64,000 bases of DNA from Bacteroidaceae bacterium (GCA_017447625.1 JAFSNB010000042.1:1-64000); one strand, 5' to 3'. Shown: positions 1 to 8,581, counted from the first letter of the stretch. Notes: generated from the sequence alone by a model not told the origin. Numbers and translations: made by a program.

Positions 1-228
1 ATAAGCAGCACCACCTACAGCGTTAGTATAAGAATCGTAAGCCAAGTTCTGGTTGTCCTTGTTGTAGATGGCCTTGGCGTCTGTCTCGTTAACGATGGCA
101 AACAACTGACCATCCAGCGCAGCAACGCTGGTGAACTTCTGGTCGATCTCATACTCCGTTGCGGCATTTGCAACACTTGCTACACAGAGCAGCAACAGTG
201 TTGACCACAATTTAGTAAATAATCGCAT
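1..228 (-). CDS. Secreted protein, N-terminal part only (runs off window start)
   Basis: Reading the minus strand from the ATG at 226-228 gives 76 codons with no stop before the window edge, so the C-terminus is missing. Residues 1-22 form a clear signal peptide (MRLFTKLW, a leucine-rich core, then SVANAA before a TEYEID mature start). The visible mature part is too short to assign a family. A TAnnTTTG promoter motif lies about 95 bases upstream. Export to the periplasm or beyond is inferred from the signal peptide; function is unknown. Confidence 0.7.
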   Translation of the reverse strand, partial: MRLFTKLWSTLLLLCVASVANAATEYEIDQKFTSVAALDGQLFAIVNETDAKAIYNKDNQNLAYDSYTNAVGGAAY

Positions 229-323
229 AGTTTAACTTTTTAGGTTAATAAATAAGTTAATTAATAAATGGTTATATTTCGATTCATTTCTGGCGAATGG
301 ATATAATATGTCCATATCGGGTG

Positions 324-331
324 CAAAGTTA
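324..331 (-). promoter_or_regulatory. Bacteroidetes -7 promoter motif (TAACTTTG)
   Basis: The minus strand reads TAACTTTG here, matching the TAnnTTTG consensus. It precedes the partial secreted-protein gene with a leader of roughly 90 bases. Confidence 0.5.
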
Positions 332-388
332 GTCAAATCTTCGGTAACCGCAAGAAAAATGATAAAAATTTTTATTTTCAGCGCGAAT

Positions 389-907
389 TTAACCTATTTC
401 GGCTGAAGACGTAGCCCTGTGCCCCAGTTCAATTACCTCGAGGTCGCAAAACTGACCCTCATCAATACTCAGACGGATGAGTGTGCGCACTTGATGCCAG
501 CCTTGGAGTCCGGCGGCTCCGGGGTTGATGTGAAGAAGACCGAGCGAACGGTCATATTGAACTTTGAGGATGTGGCTGTGTCCACATACGAAAAGCTTAG
601 GCGGACGCTCAATGAGCTGCCGCACGACGCTGCGGTCATAGCGCCCAGGATATCCTCCGATATGAGTCATCAGTATGTCTGCTCCTTCACAAGTCCAGCG
701 CAGACGCTGGGGGAACATTCGGCGCAAGTCGCCGCCGTCACAATTTCCAACCACGGCTCTAAGCGTTCGGAACGCAGCCAACCGTTCTGCCACCTCTGTT
801 GAACCTATATCGCCTGCGTGCCATATTTCGTCGCACTCCTCGAAGTATTCTAGATACTTGTTATCCCAGAATGCGTGCGTGTCGCTCAATATACCAATCC
901 TTCTCAT
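389..907 (-). CDS. YfcE/MJ0936-type metallophosphoesterase
   Basis: A 172-residue calcineurin-like phosphoesterase. The metal-binding motifs appear in order: SDTH (residues 8-11), GD (32-33), GNCD (54-57), a lone histidine at 82 (THIGG) and GHSH (109-112). This is the normal length for the YfcE family, whose members hydrolyse phosphodiesters in vitro; the physiological substrate is generally unknown. The reading frame extends 70 codons upstream, but that stretch lies inside the MATE gene and is unlike the family, so the ATG at 905-907 is chosen. Its ATGA overlaps the MATE stop, so the two are translationally coupled. Confidence 0.9.
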   Translation of the reverse strand: MRRIGILSDTHAFWDNKYLEYFEECDEIWHAGDIGSTEVAERLAAFRTLRAVVGNCDGGDLRRMFPQRLRWTCEGADILMTHIGGYPGRYDRSVVRQLIERPPKLFVCGHSHILKVQYDRSLGLLHINPGAAGLQGWHQVRTLIRLSIDEGQFCDLEVIELGHRATSSAEIG

Positions 908-2376
908 TCGTCGTCTTTGGGTTGGAACATGGAGAAGAATGGCAGATAGGGAGCAACACGGTTGGCGGCAAAGTACTGTATGCGGTGCGGAAGACGGAGC
1001 CAGTTGATAGTTGACTCCTTCTGACTCGATGAAATGGGACTTTTCTTCAGATGCAGATAGAGCAGAACGCCAGCGTTCATTGCGGCGAGGGCATCGCTGA
1101 CAGGGAGGCTTATCCACACTCCATCCAGGCCCCAGAATCGGGGCAGGATAAGGAGTCCCGGAACGAGGAAGATGAGCTGGCGTGTCAGCGACATATATAT
1201 GCTTTTGCCTGCCTGACCGATGCTTTGGAAGAAGTTACCCGTCACCATCTGGAAACCGATTACGGGGAACAGCGCCATGTCGATGCGCATTCCTCGCGCT
1301 GCGATGGCTATGAGTTCGGGGTCGGTGGTGAATGCTCTGACGATAAACTCTGCAAACAGCTCACAGAGCAGGAAGCCTGTGGTCATGACAAACGTGGCGT
1401 AAGCGATGGTGCGGTTGAGCACTTCGCGGACGCGGTCGTGCAGTTCCGCTCCGTAGTTATAGCCGGCAATAGGCTGCATCCCCTGATTGAATCCCATCAC
1501 TATCATAGCGAAGATGAAGAGCACACGATTCACTATTCCGTAAGCTCCCACGGCGAGGTCACCGCCATATTCCACCATTCCGCGGTTTATGAGCAGCACT
1601 ACCAGGCAGGAGCAGGCGTTCATCAGGAACGGTGAGAGGCCGATGCTCAGTATGCCGCCAACGATATGACTGCGCAGACGCAGGGTGTCGCGGCGGATGA
1701 ATACCACCTCCGACGGACGGGAGAAGATATATATCTGCCACGTGAGGGAGACACACTGGGAGATTACCGTTGCTATGGCGGCTCCGCGGATGCCGAGTTG
1801 CAGGCCGTAGATGAAAAACGGGTCGAGAACAGAGTTCAACAGCACGGTGAGAATCGTGGCATACATCGCCGTCTTCGGGTGTCCTGCCGAGCGCAACACG
1901 GCGTTCAGACCGAAATACAGGTGTGTGAAGACATTACCGTAGAGTATCCACTCCATATACTCGCGGGCATAGGGCAGAGTCTGCTCCGAAGCGCCGAAGA
2001 AATAGAGGATAGGGTCGAGGAACGCCAGAACTCCAACCATGAACAGAACACCGATAAGCACGTTCAGGGTCAGAGAATTCCCGAAGAAATGCTGTGCCTC
2101 TTCGCGGTTCTTCTGTCCGAGTCGCACACTAATCATTGTTGCCGTACCGACTCCAATCATCGCTCCGAAAGCCGCGCTGAGATTCATCAATGGGAAGGTG
2201 ATGGCGAGTCCGGCGATAGCCATAGCGCCCACACCCTGTCCGATGAATATGCTATCGACCATGTTGTATAGCGATGAGGCTGTCATCGCTATGATGGCAG
2301 GCACGGCATACTGCATTAGCAGGCTGCCTATCGGTTTTGTGCCGAGTTCCTTTGTGCGGTCGCCCTTAGAATCCAT
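904..2376 (-). CDS. MATE family multidrug/cation efflux transporter
   Basis: A 490-residue polytopic membrane protein of the MATE family (NorM/DinF-like), which exports cationic drugs or metabolites using a Na+ or H+ gradient. The N-terminus carries the typical KPIGSLLMQYAVPAI start and about 12 hydrophobic segments follow. The tail after about residue 440 is longer than usual; part of it (STINWL) is encoded by a gttgatagttgac-type AT-rich repeat. It ends in an ATGA overlap with the phosphoesterase gene. Upstream, after a gap of 81 bases made of repeats, is the GH31 gene in the same orientation; no clear promoter of its own is visible. Confidence 0.92.
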   Translation of the reverse strand: MDSKGDRTKELGTKPIGSLLMQYAVPAIIAMTASSLYNMVDSIFIGQGVGAMAIAGLAITFPLMNLSAAFGAMIGVGTATMISVRLGQKNREEAQHFFGNSLTLNVLIGVLFMVGVLAFLDPILYFFGASEQTLPYAREYMEWILYGNVFTHLYFGLNAVLRSAGHPKTAMYATILTVLLNSVLDPFFIYGLQLGIRGAAIATVISQCVSLTWQIYIFSRPSEVVFIRRDTLRLRSHIVGGILSIGLSPFLMNACSCLVVLLINRGMVEYGGDLAVGAYGIVNRVLFIFAMIVMGFNQGMQPIAGYNYGAELHDRVREVLNRTIAYATFVMTTGFLLCELFAEFIVRAFTTDPELIAIAARGMRIDMALFPVIGFQMVTGNFFQSIGQAGKSIYMSLTRQLIFLVPGLLILPRFWGLDGVWISLPVSDALAAMNAGVLLYLHLKKSPISSSQKESTINWLRLPHRIQYFAANRVAPYLPFFSMFQPKDDE

Positions 2377-2380
2377 ATAT

Positions 2381-2460
2381 TAATTCATAATGCATAATTC
2401 ATAATGCATAATTATCGGAATAACGTAATAACGAAATTGTCAATTATCAATTGTCAATTA
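2381..2460. repeat. Intergenic spacer made entirely of three AT-rich repeat modules
   Basis: Three modules abut: alternating ATTCATAATGC units (about 2382-2414), CGGAATAACGTAATAACG (about 2416-2433) and alternating TGTCAATTATCAAT units (about 2435-2460). The last contains the GH31 stop codon. The same modules recur elsewhere in the window (for example about 9800, 11540, 14020, 21730 and 40300). Confidence 0.75.
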
Positions 2461-5400
2461 GAACGTTACAACGTTCAAATATTTATCTACGAGCATTCCG
2501 TCCTGCGGAGTGAGAGTTACAGTCCCCTTATGTTTGGCGCGGAAACGGATTTCCAACAGAGTGCCGTCCTCGAAATAGGGCTTCTCGCCGCAGTTTATGA
2601 AAGTCGGGTAGAGCGCCTTCTGGCCATTGGTGTGCAGGCGGTCGATAGTCAGGTTGCGGGCTTCCTTAGTTCCCTTGGCTTGCACTCCGACATATTCGTA
2701 TTTTGTGGCATCGTATGGTATCGCGAAACTGATAGCATTCGCGCTTACTAAGCCTTTGCCTCTGGCTCTCAGGGTGATTATGTCTCCGGCTTTGGCTGTG
2801 GTCTTGTCGGCGGTGACGGTGACTGTTCCTGCTATAGGATCCACGTGTTGTGAGGAAACTCCAGCCTCCAGTTCTATAGCCACGGCACTGATGTCATAGG
2901 CATCGATGAGTCCGTTACGGTTTAAGTCACCGTTGGAGATATACCCCTCAAAGTCGCCGTCTCCGCGTCGCAGTCCGTTGTAATTCATATAGGACGTCAT
3001 ATCGTTCTCATCCACATGGTTGTCGTGATTGATGTCACCTGGAATCATCACTTCTGTGCCTTCTTTGCGGAATACATATAGTTGCTGGCCCGAACCGAAA
3101 CTGCCGCGTGCATCTTCCACATGCATGCGGATGTAGCGTATCGTGGCAGAGGTGTTGAGGGTCATATCCTTGGGTTTGCCGTCAGCAGCCCACTGGAACT
3201 CCAGCGGGGCAGACCACTCCTTGCGGTCCAGACTAGTCTGGAAGTAACCTCGTGTTATGGTGCCGTTTCCAGCATCTGGGCGCGGGATATACTGAATGCG
3301 TTCCACATCGGCAATGGCGTGCAGGTCTATGGTCATGTCAAATGGTGTAGCAGCCTGACTCCATGCGGTGTGCCAGGTGGTCTTCTCGTCGAAGTCGAAT
3401 AAGTGTTTAATGTCCTGTCCCGGCTGGTTATCGCAAGAGGTCTCGGCCGTGAGGCTGCGCAGGGCGAGGCGTAGCGGGTCAGCCACAGTGCGGAATGCGG
3501 TAGTGGCCCACGGCGTGCTGCCGTCGGCGTTGACGGCGCGGATAGCCACCTCATAGTCGGTCTCCGGCTTCAAGTCTGTGAAGGTGAATGTGGTCGGGCG
3601 CAGGTCCTGAGTGTCTGAGGCGTCGGCTCCCACCTGGGTGTAGATTGGAGTTGAGAGTTGAAGCCCCTCTCCGACTCCCCCTGTGGGGGGGAGAGTTGTT
3701 GAGAGTTTCAGTTCGTAGTAGTCGGCGTGACTCACTCCCTGCCACGACGGGGTGATGGAGTAAGCCTGCGGTTCGCCGCTTTGACGCAGCACGGGTGCTG
3801 ACATCTTGCCGCGTTTGTGCAGCTTCTTGTTGGAGGTGTCAAAGGCATAGCCGTCGATGTCCAGCGTGATAGTTGCCTCCGTTATGTCCTCGTCGGCGAT
3901 GCGCACATAGAGTCGGGGCGAGTGTTGCACGCTAATTTCTGCCATCGTGGTGCCACCGGTGGCGAAGCGGTTGTATTCGGGTGCGGGGTCATAGAACCAC
4001 ACGTCGGTGTTCTCCATGAAATCCTTACGGTTCTGTGCCTTGTCCAGCTCAACCTTGCTGCCGTTCACTCGGGCCACAATCTTCTTAGGCTTCTTCTGCA
4101 GATTCACGATAAACTCGGTGGATTGGCTCTTTTCGAATCCCTGGAACTGCCCCTCGGCCGGGTGAACGGTAATGGTCAGATGGCCCTTCTTATCGTTCAG
4201 TTCGCTCTCCACGCGGGTGGTTACGGCGGCTCCGGTGCGATAGGCTTCGGTGCGTCCGTCGTCGTCATATACCGTTGTCTCGCTGTGTCCTTTAGGATAG
4301 AACATAAACGCGCGTGCCTTACGGTCTATCTGGTTCGGGTTGTTATGCGGCTGAGTCAGTGGGATAATCGCTCCCCGACGTATGAATACTGGCAGTTTCC
4401 ACAGCGGTGTCTTGAATCCATTGAGTATCTGTCCGCCCTCGTAGCACTCGCCGCTGAAGAAGTCGATCCATTGGCCTTTAGGCAGATAGATGTCGTTGCG
4501 GATGTCGTTACCCTGATCGTCGGCTGCTGTGTTCTGATAAATCGGTGCCACGAGGATGCTTGGCCCGCAGAGGAACTGGTATTTGACTGTTGACAATAGA
4601 AAATCGTCCAAAACCCATTCCCCGCTGTCGTTTGACTCAATCACGGGTCTGACCATAGGCAAACCGTCAATGGCTTCATGGGCAACCGTATATAGATACG
4701 GCATCAGTATGGATTTCAGTTTCAAGTAAGTGCGGTTTATGCTTGTGGCAGGTTCTCCGAGGGCCTGCGGGTACTTGGCGTTGGTACCCCAACCGTCCAT
4801 GTTGAGCTGCATCGGAGTGAAAGTCTTCCATTGGTAGTCGCGCACATTTACGGGGATATTTCTGCCGCCGAAGATGCCGTCCATGTCCGACGAGATATTC
4901 GGTTGACCGCTCAGTCCTGAGCCAATATAAGTCGGGATGTGGAATCGGATGTACTCCCATTCACCACCAGTCTGGTCACCGCTCCAGATTCCAGCATATC
5001 GTTGAGTGCCAGCCCAGCCGTCGAGACTGATGATAAACGGTCTTGCGTTGTCGCCGTGCTCGGACATGATTTTGCTTACCTCGGCGACGCCGTTCAGACC
5101 GAACGAATAGCCGGCACCCACCCATGCGACATCGGTCTTCAATACGCGCACGCCTGCGTCGCGTACCTCTTTAACTATGTCACGCTGCAGCAGAGCCTCG
5201 ACGCCCTCCTTCGGATGCAGGTCGCTCTGAGTCCAGAGGCCAATTTCCACCCCTTTTGAGCGTGCATATTCACCGAAAGAGCGGAGGTTGGCAATGTTAG
5301 CGTCCAGAGTGGAGTCCTGCCCGTAGCCGGAGCCGTAGCCATCGTTGGGCAGCACCCATCCTAAAGGCATGTCAGCCTCAGCATAACGGTCTATGACGGC

Positions 5401-6378
5401 GCGTGCAGAGAACTGGTAGCTGCCTTCCAACTCACCATTGAGGCTCTCGCGTATGCCGCCGTCGTCGGTCTGCGACTCCTTATAGTATCGTTCGTCTTCA
5501 AAGAGCACGGAACCATTCGGCCCCACCATGTTGTGGTCGGTTGCTTCTCCATCAACCTCCTTCCAATAGTCTTTGTTGTATGCATTTAAGTGCCCTTCAT
5601 AGAATCCGAACTTAGGCAGAAGGACTGGATTGCCGGTGAGCTGGTAGTAGTCGCGTAGCAGAGGCACGCAGCCCTGGTTTACCATCAGGAAGAGGTCGAG
5701 ATAGCTGGTGTCGTGAGTCAGACGCACCTGTGCGGTGTTGGTGGCTCCAAAGTCGTATTTGCCTGGTCGGAAGGTGTAGGGCATGATGGCATATCCTCCT
5801 GTGCTCCAGAAGAAAGGTGCAGGAGAAGTCACTCCGCCATCCACCCAGTTATTGGTGTTTTCAATGGCAATCACTCTGCCCCGATGAGAGAAGCGCCCGT
5901 TTTGGACGCCGCCGCCGAAGAAATACTCTGAGGGTTTACATGACAGGACCACCGAGGTGCGTGCCGGTTCAAACAGAGTCGGTTCCATCTGAGTTACAAG
6001 GTGGTGCCCCTCGGCATCATATAAGACAATGATGCCGTCGGCCTTGCGCACCTTCACCTTCATCTTCGTGGTTTGAGCAGCCCAATAGCCGCCCGCCACC
6101 TCAGAGACATCTATGTTTCCGACGTCTCGTCGGGGGTTGCTGACGAGAATCTCTGCGGGAGGAGTAGCGTGTGGCTGTCGCATCTGTCCTCCGCAAGGGT
6201 CAGAGAAGAGTCGCACGATATTGGGAGCGTAGAAATCCAGGATAAAGATGTTCCCGTTGGCGCAGTTGAACTGTACGGAAGAGGGAGTCGGACGGTTAAA
6301 GGTCTGTGGAAAAGCGGTGTTGACTGTCAGAAATATGACGGCGAGGAGGGCCGCAGCCTGCTGGAGTGTATGTCTCAT
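2458..6378 (-). CDS. Secreted GH31 alpha-glycosidase with FN3, F5/8-type, dockerin-like and cohesin-like domains
   Basis: About 1,306 residues. Order: signal peptide (1-24), GH31 N-terminal beta domain, (beta/alpha)8 barrel, DUF5110-like domain, FN3, F5/8 type C (CBM32-like) domain, a dockerin-like pair of Ca-binding loops (DINHDNHVDENDM and DLNRNGLIDAYD), then a C-terminal cohesin-like domain. The likely nucleophile is Asp416 in LKTDVAW and the acid/base Asp468 in WSGDQ. Substrate is open: the KTD context is shared with the alpha-xylosidase and alpha-galactosidase branches of GH31. The frame can be extended to a TTG at 6414, but that codon sits over the promoter, so the ATG at 6376-6378, which starts a signal peptide, is preferred. 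A GC-rich palindrome lies in the FN3 domain. Confidence 0.9.
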   Translation of the reverse strand: MRHTLQQAAALLAVIFLTVNTAFPQTFNRPTPSSVQFNCANGNIFILDFYAPNIVRLFSDPCGGQMRQPHATPPAEILVSNPRRDVGNIDVSEVAGGYWAAQTTKMKVKVRKADGIIVLYDAEGHHLVTQMEPTLFEPARTSVVLSCKPSEYFFGGGVQNGRFSHRGRVIAIENTNNWVDGGVTSPAPFFWSTGGYAIMPYTFRPGKYDFGATNTAQVRLTHDTSYLDLFLMVNQGCVPLLRDYYQLTGNPVLLPKFGFYEGHLNAYNKDYWKEVDGEATDHNMVGPNGSVLFEDERYYKESQTDDGGIRESLNGELEGSYQFSARAVIDRYAEADMPLGWVLPNDGYGSGYGQDSTLDANIANLRSFGEYARSKGVEIGLWTQSDLHPKEGVEALLQRDIVKEVRDAGVRVLKTDVAWVGAGYSFGLNGVAEVSKIMSEHGDNARPFIISLDGWAGTQRYAGIWSGDQTGGEWEYIRFHIPTYIGSGLSGQPNISSDMDGIFGGRNIPVNVRDYQWKTFTPMQLNMDGWGTNAKYPQALGEPATSINRTYLKLKSILMPYLYTVAHEAIDGLPMVRPVIESNDSGEWVLDDFLLSTVKYQFLCGPSILVAPIYQNTAADDQGNDIRNDIYLPKGQWIDFFSGECYEGGQILNGFKTPLWKLPVFIRRGAIIPLTQPHNNPNQIDRKARAFMFYPKGHSETTVYDDDGRTEAYRTGAAVTTRVESELNDKKGHLTITVHPAEGQFQGFEKSQSTEFIVNLQKKPKKIVARVNGSKVELDKAQNRKDFMENTDVWFYDPAPEYNRFATGGTTMAEISVQHSPRLYVRIADEDITEATITLDIDGYAFDTSNKKLHKRGKMSAPVLRQSGEPQAYSITPSWQGVSHADYYELKLSTTLPPTGGVGEGLQLSTPIYTQVGADASDTQDLRPTTFTFTDLKPETDYEVAIRAVNADGSTPWATTAFRTVADPLRLALRSLTAETSCDNQPGQDIKHLFDFDEKTTWHTAWSQAATPFDMTIDLHAIADVERIQYIPRPDAGNGTITRGYFQTSLDRKEWSAPLEFQWAADGKPKDMTLNTSATIRYIRMHVEDARGSFGSGQQLYVFRKEGTEVMIPGDINHDNHVDENDMTSYMNYNGLRRGDGDFEGYISNGDLNRNGLIDAYDISAVAIELEAGVSSQHVDPIAGTVTVTADKTTAKAGDIITLRARGKGLVSANAISFAIPYDATKYEYVGVQAKGTKEARNLTIDRLHTNGQKALYPTFINCGEKPYFEDGTLLEIRFRAKHKGTVTLTPQDGMLVDKYLNVVTF
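3663..3695. repeat. GC-rich palindromic element inside the GH31 FN3 domain
   Basis: Type B arms: a CTCTCC and CCCCC run, a short loop, then GGGGGGGAGAG. It encodes TLPPTGGVGEG on the minus strand, in frame, and is flanked by GAGTTGAGAGTTG repeats. Confidence 0.75.
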
Positions 6379-6400
6379 GATTGCTGTGCTGTTTTGGGGG

Positions 6401-6408
6401 CAAAGATA
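6401..6408 (-). promoter_or_regulatory. -7 promoter motif (TATCTTTG) of the GH31 unit
   Basis: A perfect TAnnTTTG match on the minus strand, 23 bases upstream of the chosen GH31 ATG. It overlaps the alternative TTG start region, which argues against that start. Confidence 0.65.
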
Positions 6409-6423
6409 GAACAAATAAATTAA

Positions 6424-6540
6424 AAAGTAAAAATTAAGAAGTAAAAATGAATATAAACATTGAAAAATAAGAGTGAAAAGTAAAAAAATAAGAGGTAAAA
6501 GGGAAATAATTCTGATTTCTGATTTCTGAATTCTGAATTA
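6424..6540. repeat. AT-rich repeat spacer between divergent genes
   Basis: The spacer has AGTAAAAATTAAG-like units followed by tandem TTCTGATTTCTGAATTCTGA units (about 6509-6540). No gene is visible. It separates the GH31 and 6600 promoters. Confidence 0.5.
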
Positions 6541-6544
6541 ATAG

Positions 6545-6552
6545 TATCTTTG
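6545..6552 (+). promoter_or_regulatory. -7 promoter motif (TATCTTTG)
   Basis: A perfect TAnnTTTG match 48 bases upstream of the ATG at 6600. Confidence 0.65.
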
Positions 6553-6599
6553 CGCCCTAAATCCTGAAATATAAAATCATTAAATCATTAAATAACGTT

Positions 6600-7817
6600 A
6601 TGAAAAGAATTCTACTCTACACTTTGGTGTCTGTTATGACACTATTCACAACTACGGCTCAGGCTGCAGACTTCGAGTGGGGCACAGCCACTTGGAACAT
6701 CGACGACCAGCAGACGTTTAACAGTATCGACGAACTGCAACAGGTTGGTATCAAGCTCACTTATACCAATTTCACTGCCACTCCAGATGATTTCTCGATG
6801 TCATTCTTCAATTTGTTAGCTGTGAACTACGACCTCTTTGTCGATGACAACATCGAGCCGATCAAGGCCGGCGCGTCTTCAGAACCAGGTCAAGGGCTTG
6901 TAGTCAATTTCGACTATAATTTTGTCGAGGGTCACCGTTACCGTATCGTTACCACCGAATCCCGTCTGGTGTTTGCCAACATCGCAACCTACTCCACTGA
7001 CACCCTCACCACCAACACCGACTCCTACACAATCTCCTTCGAGGTGAAAGGCCCGGAACTGGTGAAAACCATAGATGTAGAGGCTACGATGTCGCTGTCT
7101 ATCGTTGATCAAGAGACCAATCGCACCTTCTCACACCTTGACGTTAATGATATCTGTCAGGCTCTTGGCATTCAGAACATTGCCGAGGCCTCCGTGTGGG
7201 GACTCAACCTCAACGGCTCCTACTGCCCTGTCTATTCCAGCCTTTTTGACGGATGGCGCGATGCCGACGGTGAATACACACTTTGGTATGGCGGCTGGGA
7301 CTCCTATCATGGACATAATGCCTACCCCGCTGTTTATAGCATTAAGATTAACGAGACCTGCGACTACCTGTTCTACTTCTTCTATGACTACTGGTCCGAG
7401 TATGACCCTGAGAAATCAGACACAATTGGCGGTGGCGCATTGCAGGCTCGACGCCGCGCTCCCGAGACCCATTACAATCATGTTATCTGGGATTGGGAAT
7501 GGACTGATAGCGCAGGTGTTACACAGGTGACTCAGTATGATCGCAAATACCGTTGCGACGAAGGCTCCGACTATAAGGCCAGTTTCGCATTCATCGCCAA
7601 CAACAAAATGGTTCAGGTGAATGCCACTCTGCATTTCGTAAGCCAGGAGGCCTACGCCGAGTATGTCAGCGGTGTTCGTGAGGTCACCTACTCCGTTCCC
7701 TCCATCGCGCGCACAAACATATATAATATCAGCGGCCAGCGCGTTCCCTCTCTCTCCCGTGGCCTAAACATCGTCCGCGACAACACAGGTTACCGGAAAG
7801 TGATGATACTTCGTTAA
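6600..7817 (+). CDS. Secreted protein of unknown function with a sorting-tail-like C-terminus
   Basis: A 405-residue protein with a signal peptide (1-22, ending TTTAQA). The body is rich in aromatic and acidic residues. A stretch around 180-265 (VNDICQALGI, then DGWRDADGEYTLWYGG) may be a DUF4859-like domain, though I am unsure. The last 40 residues (IYNISGQRV, then a RGLNIVR strand and a basic end) resemble the type A C-terminal domain that directs cargo to the type IX secretion system. It has its own promoter and a hairpin five bases after the stop, so it is probably monocistronic. The leader just before the ATG is shared with the thioredoxin-fold gene at 8582-9745. Confidence 0.8.
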   Translation: MKRILLYTLVSVMTLFTTTAQAADFEWGTATWNIDDQQTFNSIDELQQVGIKLTYTNFTATPDDFSMSFFNLLAVNYDLFVDDNIEPIKAGASSEPGQGLVVNFDYNFVEGHRYRIVTTESRLVFANIATYSTDTLTTNTDSYTISFEVKGPELVKTIDVEATMSLSIVDQETNRTFSHLDVNDICQALGIQNIAEASVWGLNLNGSYCPVYSSLFDGWRDADGEYTLWYGGWDSYHGHNAYPAVYSIKINETCDYLFYFFYDYWSEYDPEKSDTIGGGALQARRRAPETHYNHVIWDWEWTDSAGVTQVTQYDRKYRCDEGSDYKASFAFIANNKMVQVNATLHFVSQEAYAEYVSGVREVTYSVPSIARTNIYNISGQRVPSLSRGLNIVRDNTGYRKVMILR

Positions 7818-7821
7818 AGAA

Positions 7822-7851
7822 AGAGGATGTGCCTATTTTGACACACCCTCT
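7822..7851. terminator. Hairpin terminator-like repeat, copy 1
   Basis: GAGGATGTG and CACACCCTC can pair around a TATTTT loop, beginning five bases after the stop of the 6600 gene. An identical copy, with its flank a 33-base match, lies at 8525-8554. Confidence 0.55.
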
Positions 7852-7992
7852 ATTGTTATCGCCGACTACGAACGTCAGAAGAAGGAGCGTATGACAAACG
7901 CTATCACCAGGCCAGAACAGCCCGAGGTGAAACCCGAACCTTTGACGGACGAGGTAGAAACAACAGATAGCGAGCCTGAACTGCCCTTCTGA
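7843..7992 (+). pseudogene. Possible 3' remnant of a gene
   Basis: An open frame with no start of its own at the 5' end (internal ATG at 7891-7893) ends at TGA 7990-7992 and encodes a charged tail finishing SEPELPF. Such an acidic, PF-ending tail is seen on some primase-like VirE/DUF3987 proteins of Bacteroidales, but it is too short to assign. It may be only a chance frame. Confidence 0.25.
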
Positions 7993-8037
7993 ACAGACGT
8001 TCTTAGAGATAAGGTTGAAGCCGTTTCTTTCTGAAGA

Positions 8038-8164
8038 AGTGACAGATGTGACAGATGATTTCTATAGAGCATATTAATAAATCCCTAAATACCTTGCAAA
8101 ACGTACAGCGTATTTAGGGATTTTTCCGTAGTCGTCTATAGAATCATCTGTCACATCTGTCACT
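8038..8164. repeat. Nested inverted repeat, MITE-like
   Basis: The outer arms (8038-8068 and 8135-8164) are inverted copies of about 30 bases differing by a single inserted T; each contains GACAGATG twice. Inside are perfect 14-base arms, AAATCCCTAAATAC (8079-8092) and its complement (8110-8123), followed by a T run. It encodes no protein. It could be a miniature mobile element or a strong structured terminator. Confidence 0.7.
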
Positions 8165-8231
8165 CAACAAGCAAAATCCAAGCCCAACAACATACATTAA
8201 AACACCCCGCATCCCTGTCTTCCTCCCCAAA

Positions 8232-8310
8232 TACACCTCGATGCACACACCGATACACCGAGGTGCATTACGCCATACATCAAGGTGTATGGACAGGTGA
8301 ATCGAGGTGA
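8232..8310. repeat. Cluster of short imperfect palindromes
   Basis: Related units of 17-20 bases, such as CGATACACCGAGGTGCAT and CCATACATCAAGGTGTATGG, follow one another in alternating orientation. They could form several small hairpins. Confidence 0.5.
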
Positions 8311-8327
8311 AAAGCAAAGCCCAAGAT

Positions 8328-8360
8328 GGCCCACCCCCAACCCCTCACCGATGAGGGGAG
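8328..8360. repeat. GC-rich palindromic element, type A (intergenic)
   Basis: CCCACCCCCAACCCCTC, a short loop, then GAGGGGAG, followed by ATTTTTT. This is the same family as the intragenic copies. Confidence 0.75.
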
Positions 8361-8524
8361 ATTTTTTACACGAATTACTCCCAAGGTCGTGGGTCTGCGA
8401 CAAATCTCAAGACAAGAATCAAGCTCCATCCCCTTCCGTCCTTATCAACGAACACGCCCACATGTGTATTGCCATGGAATATCCGACATAGAGGCTCCTT
8501 AATAGTTGATAGTTAAAAACGGAA

Positions 8525-8554
8525 AGAGGATGTGCCTATTTTGACACACCCTCT
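8525..8554. terminator. Hairpin terminator-like repeat, copy 2
   Basis: Same 30-base hairpin as at 7822-7851. It lies downstream of the minus-strand thioredoxin-fold gene (stop at 8582) and could terminate that operon. Confidence 0.5.
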
Positions 8555-8581
8555 TTTAGAAACTGTCAATTGTCAACTGTC

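Larger units (their letters stand above)
7818..8581. other. 764-base region without a convincing intact gene
   Basis: Contents in order: hairpin (7822-7851), a short open frame that looks like a gene 3' end (to 7992), a nested inverted repeat (8038-8164), a cluster of short imperfect palindromes (8232-8310), a GC-rich palindromic element (8328-8360), then a second copy of the first hairpin (8525-8554). Small open frames here are low complexity and I do not call them genes. Confidence 0.6.

Noticed and set aside
908..1117. 70-residue N-terminal extension of the phosphoesterase
   Set aside because: It lies within the MATE gene and is unlike any phosphoesterase; the SDTH motif needs the start at 907.
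8197..8491. Small open frames in the 7.8-8.6 kb gap
   Set aside because: Their peptides are translations of the palindromic units and GC-rich element, on both strands, with no start signals.
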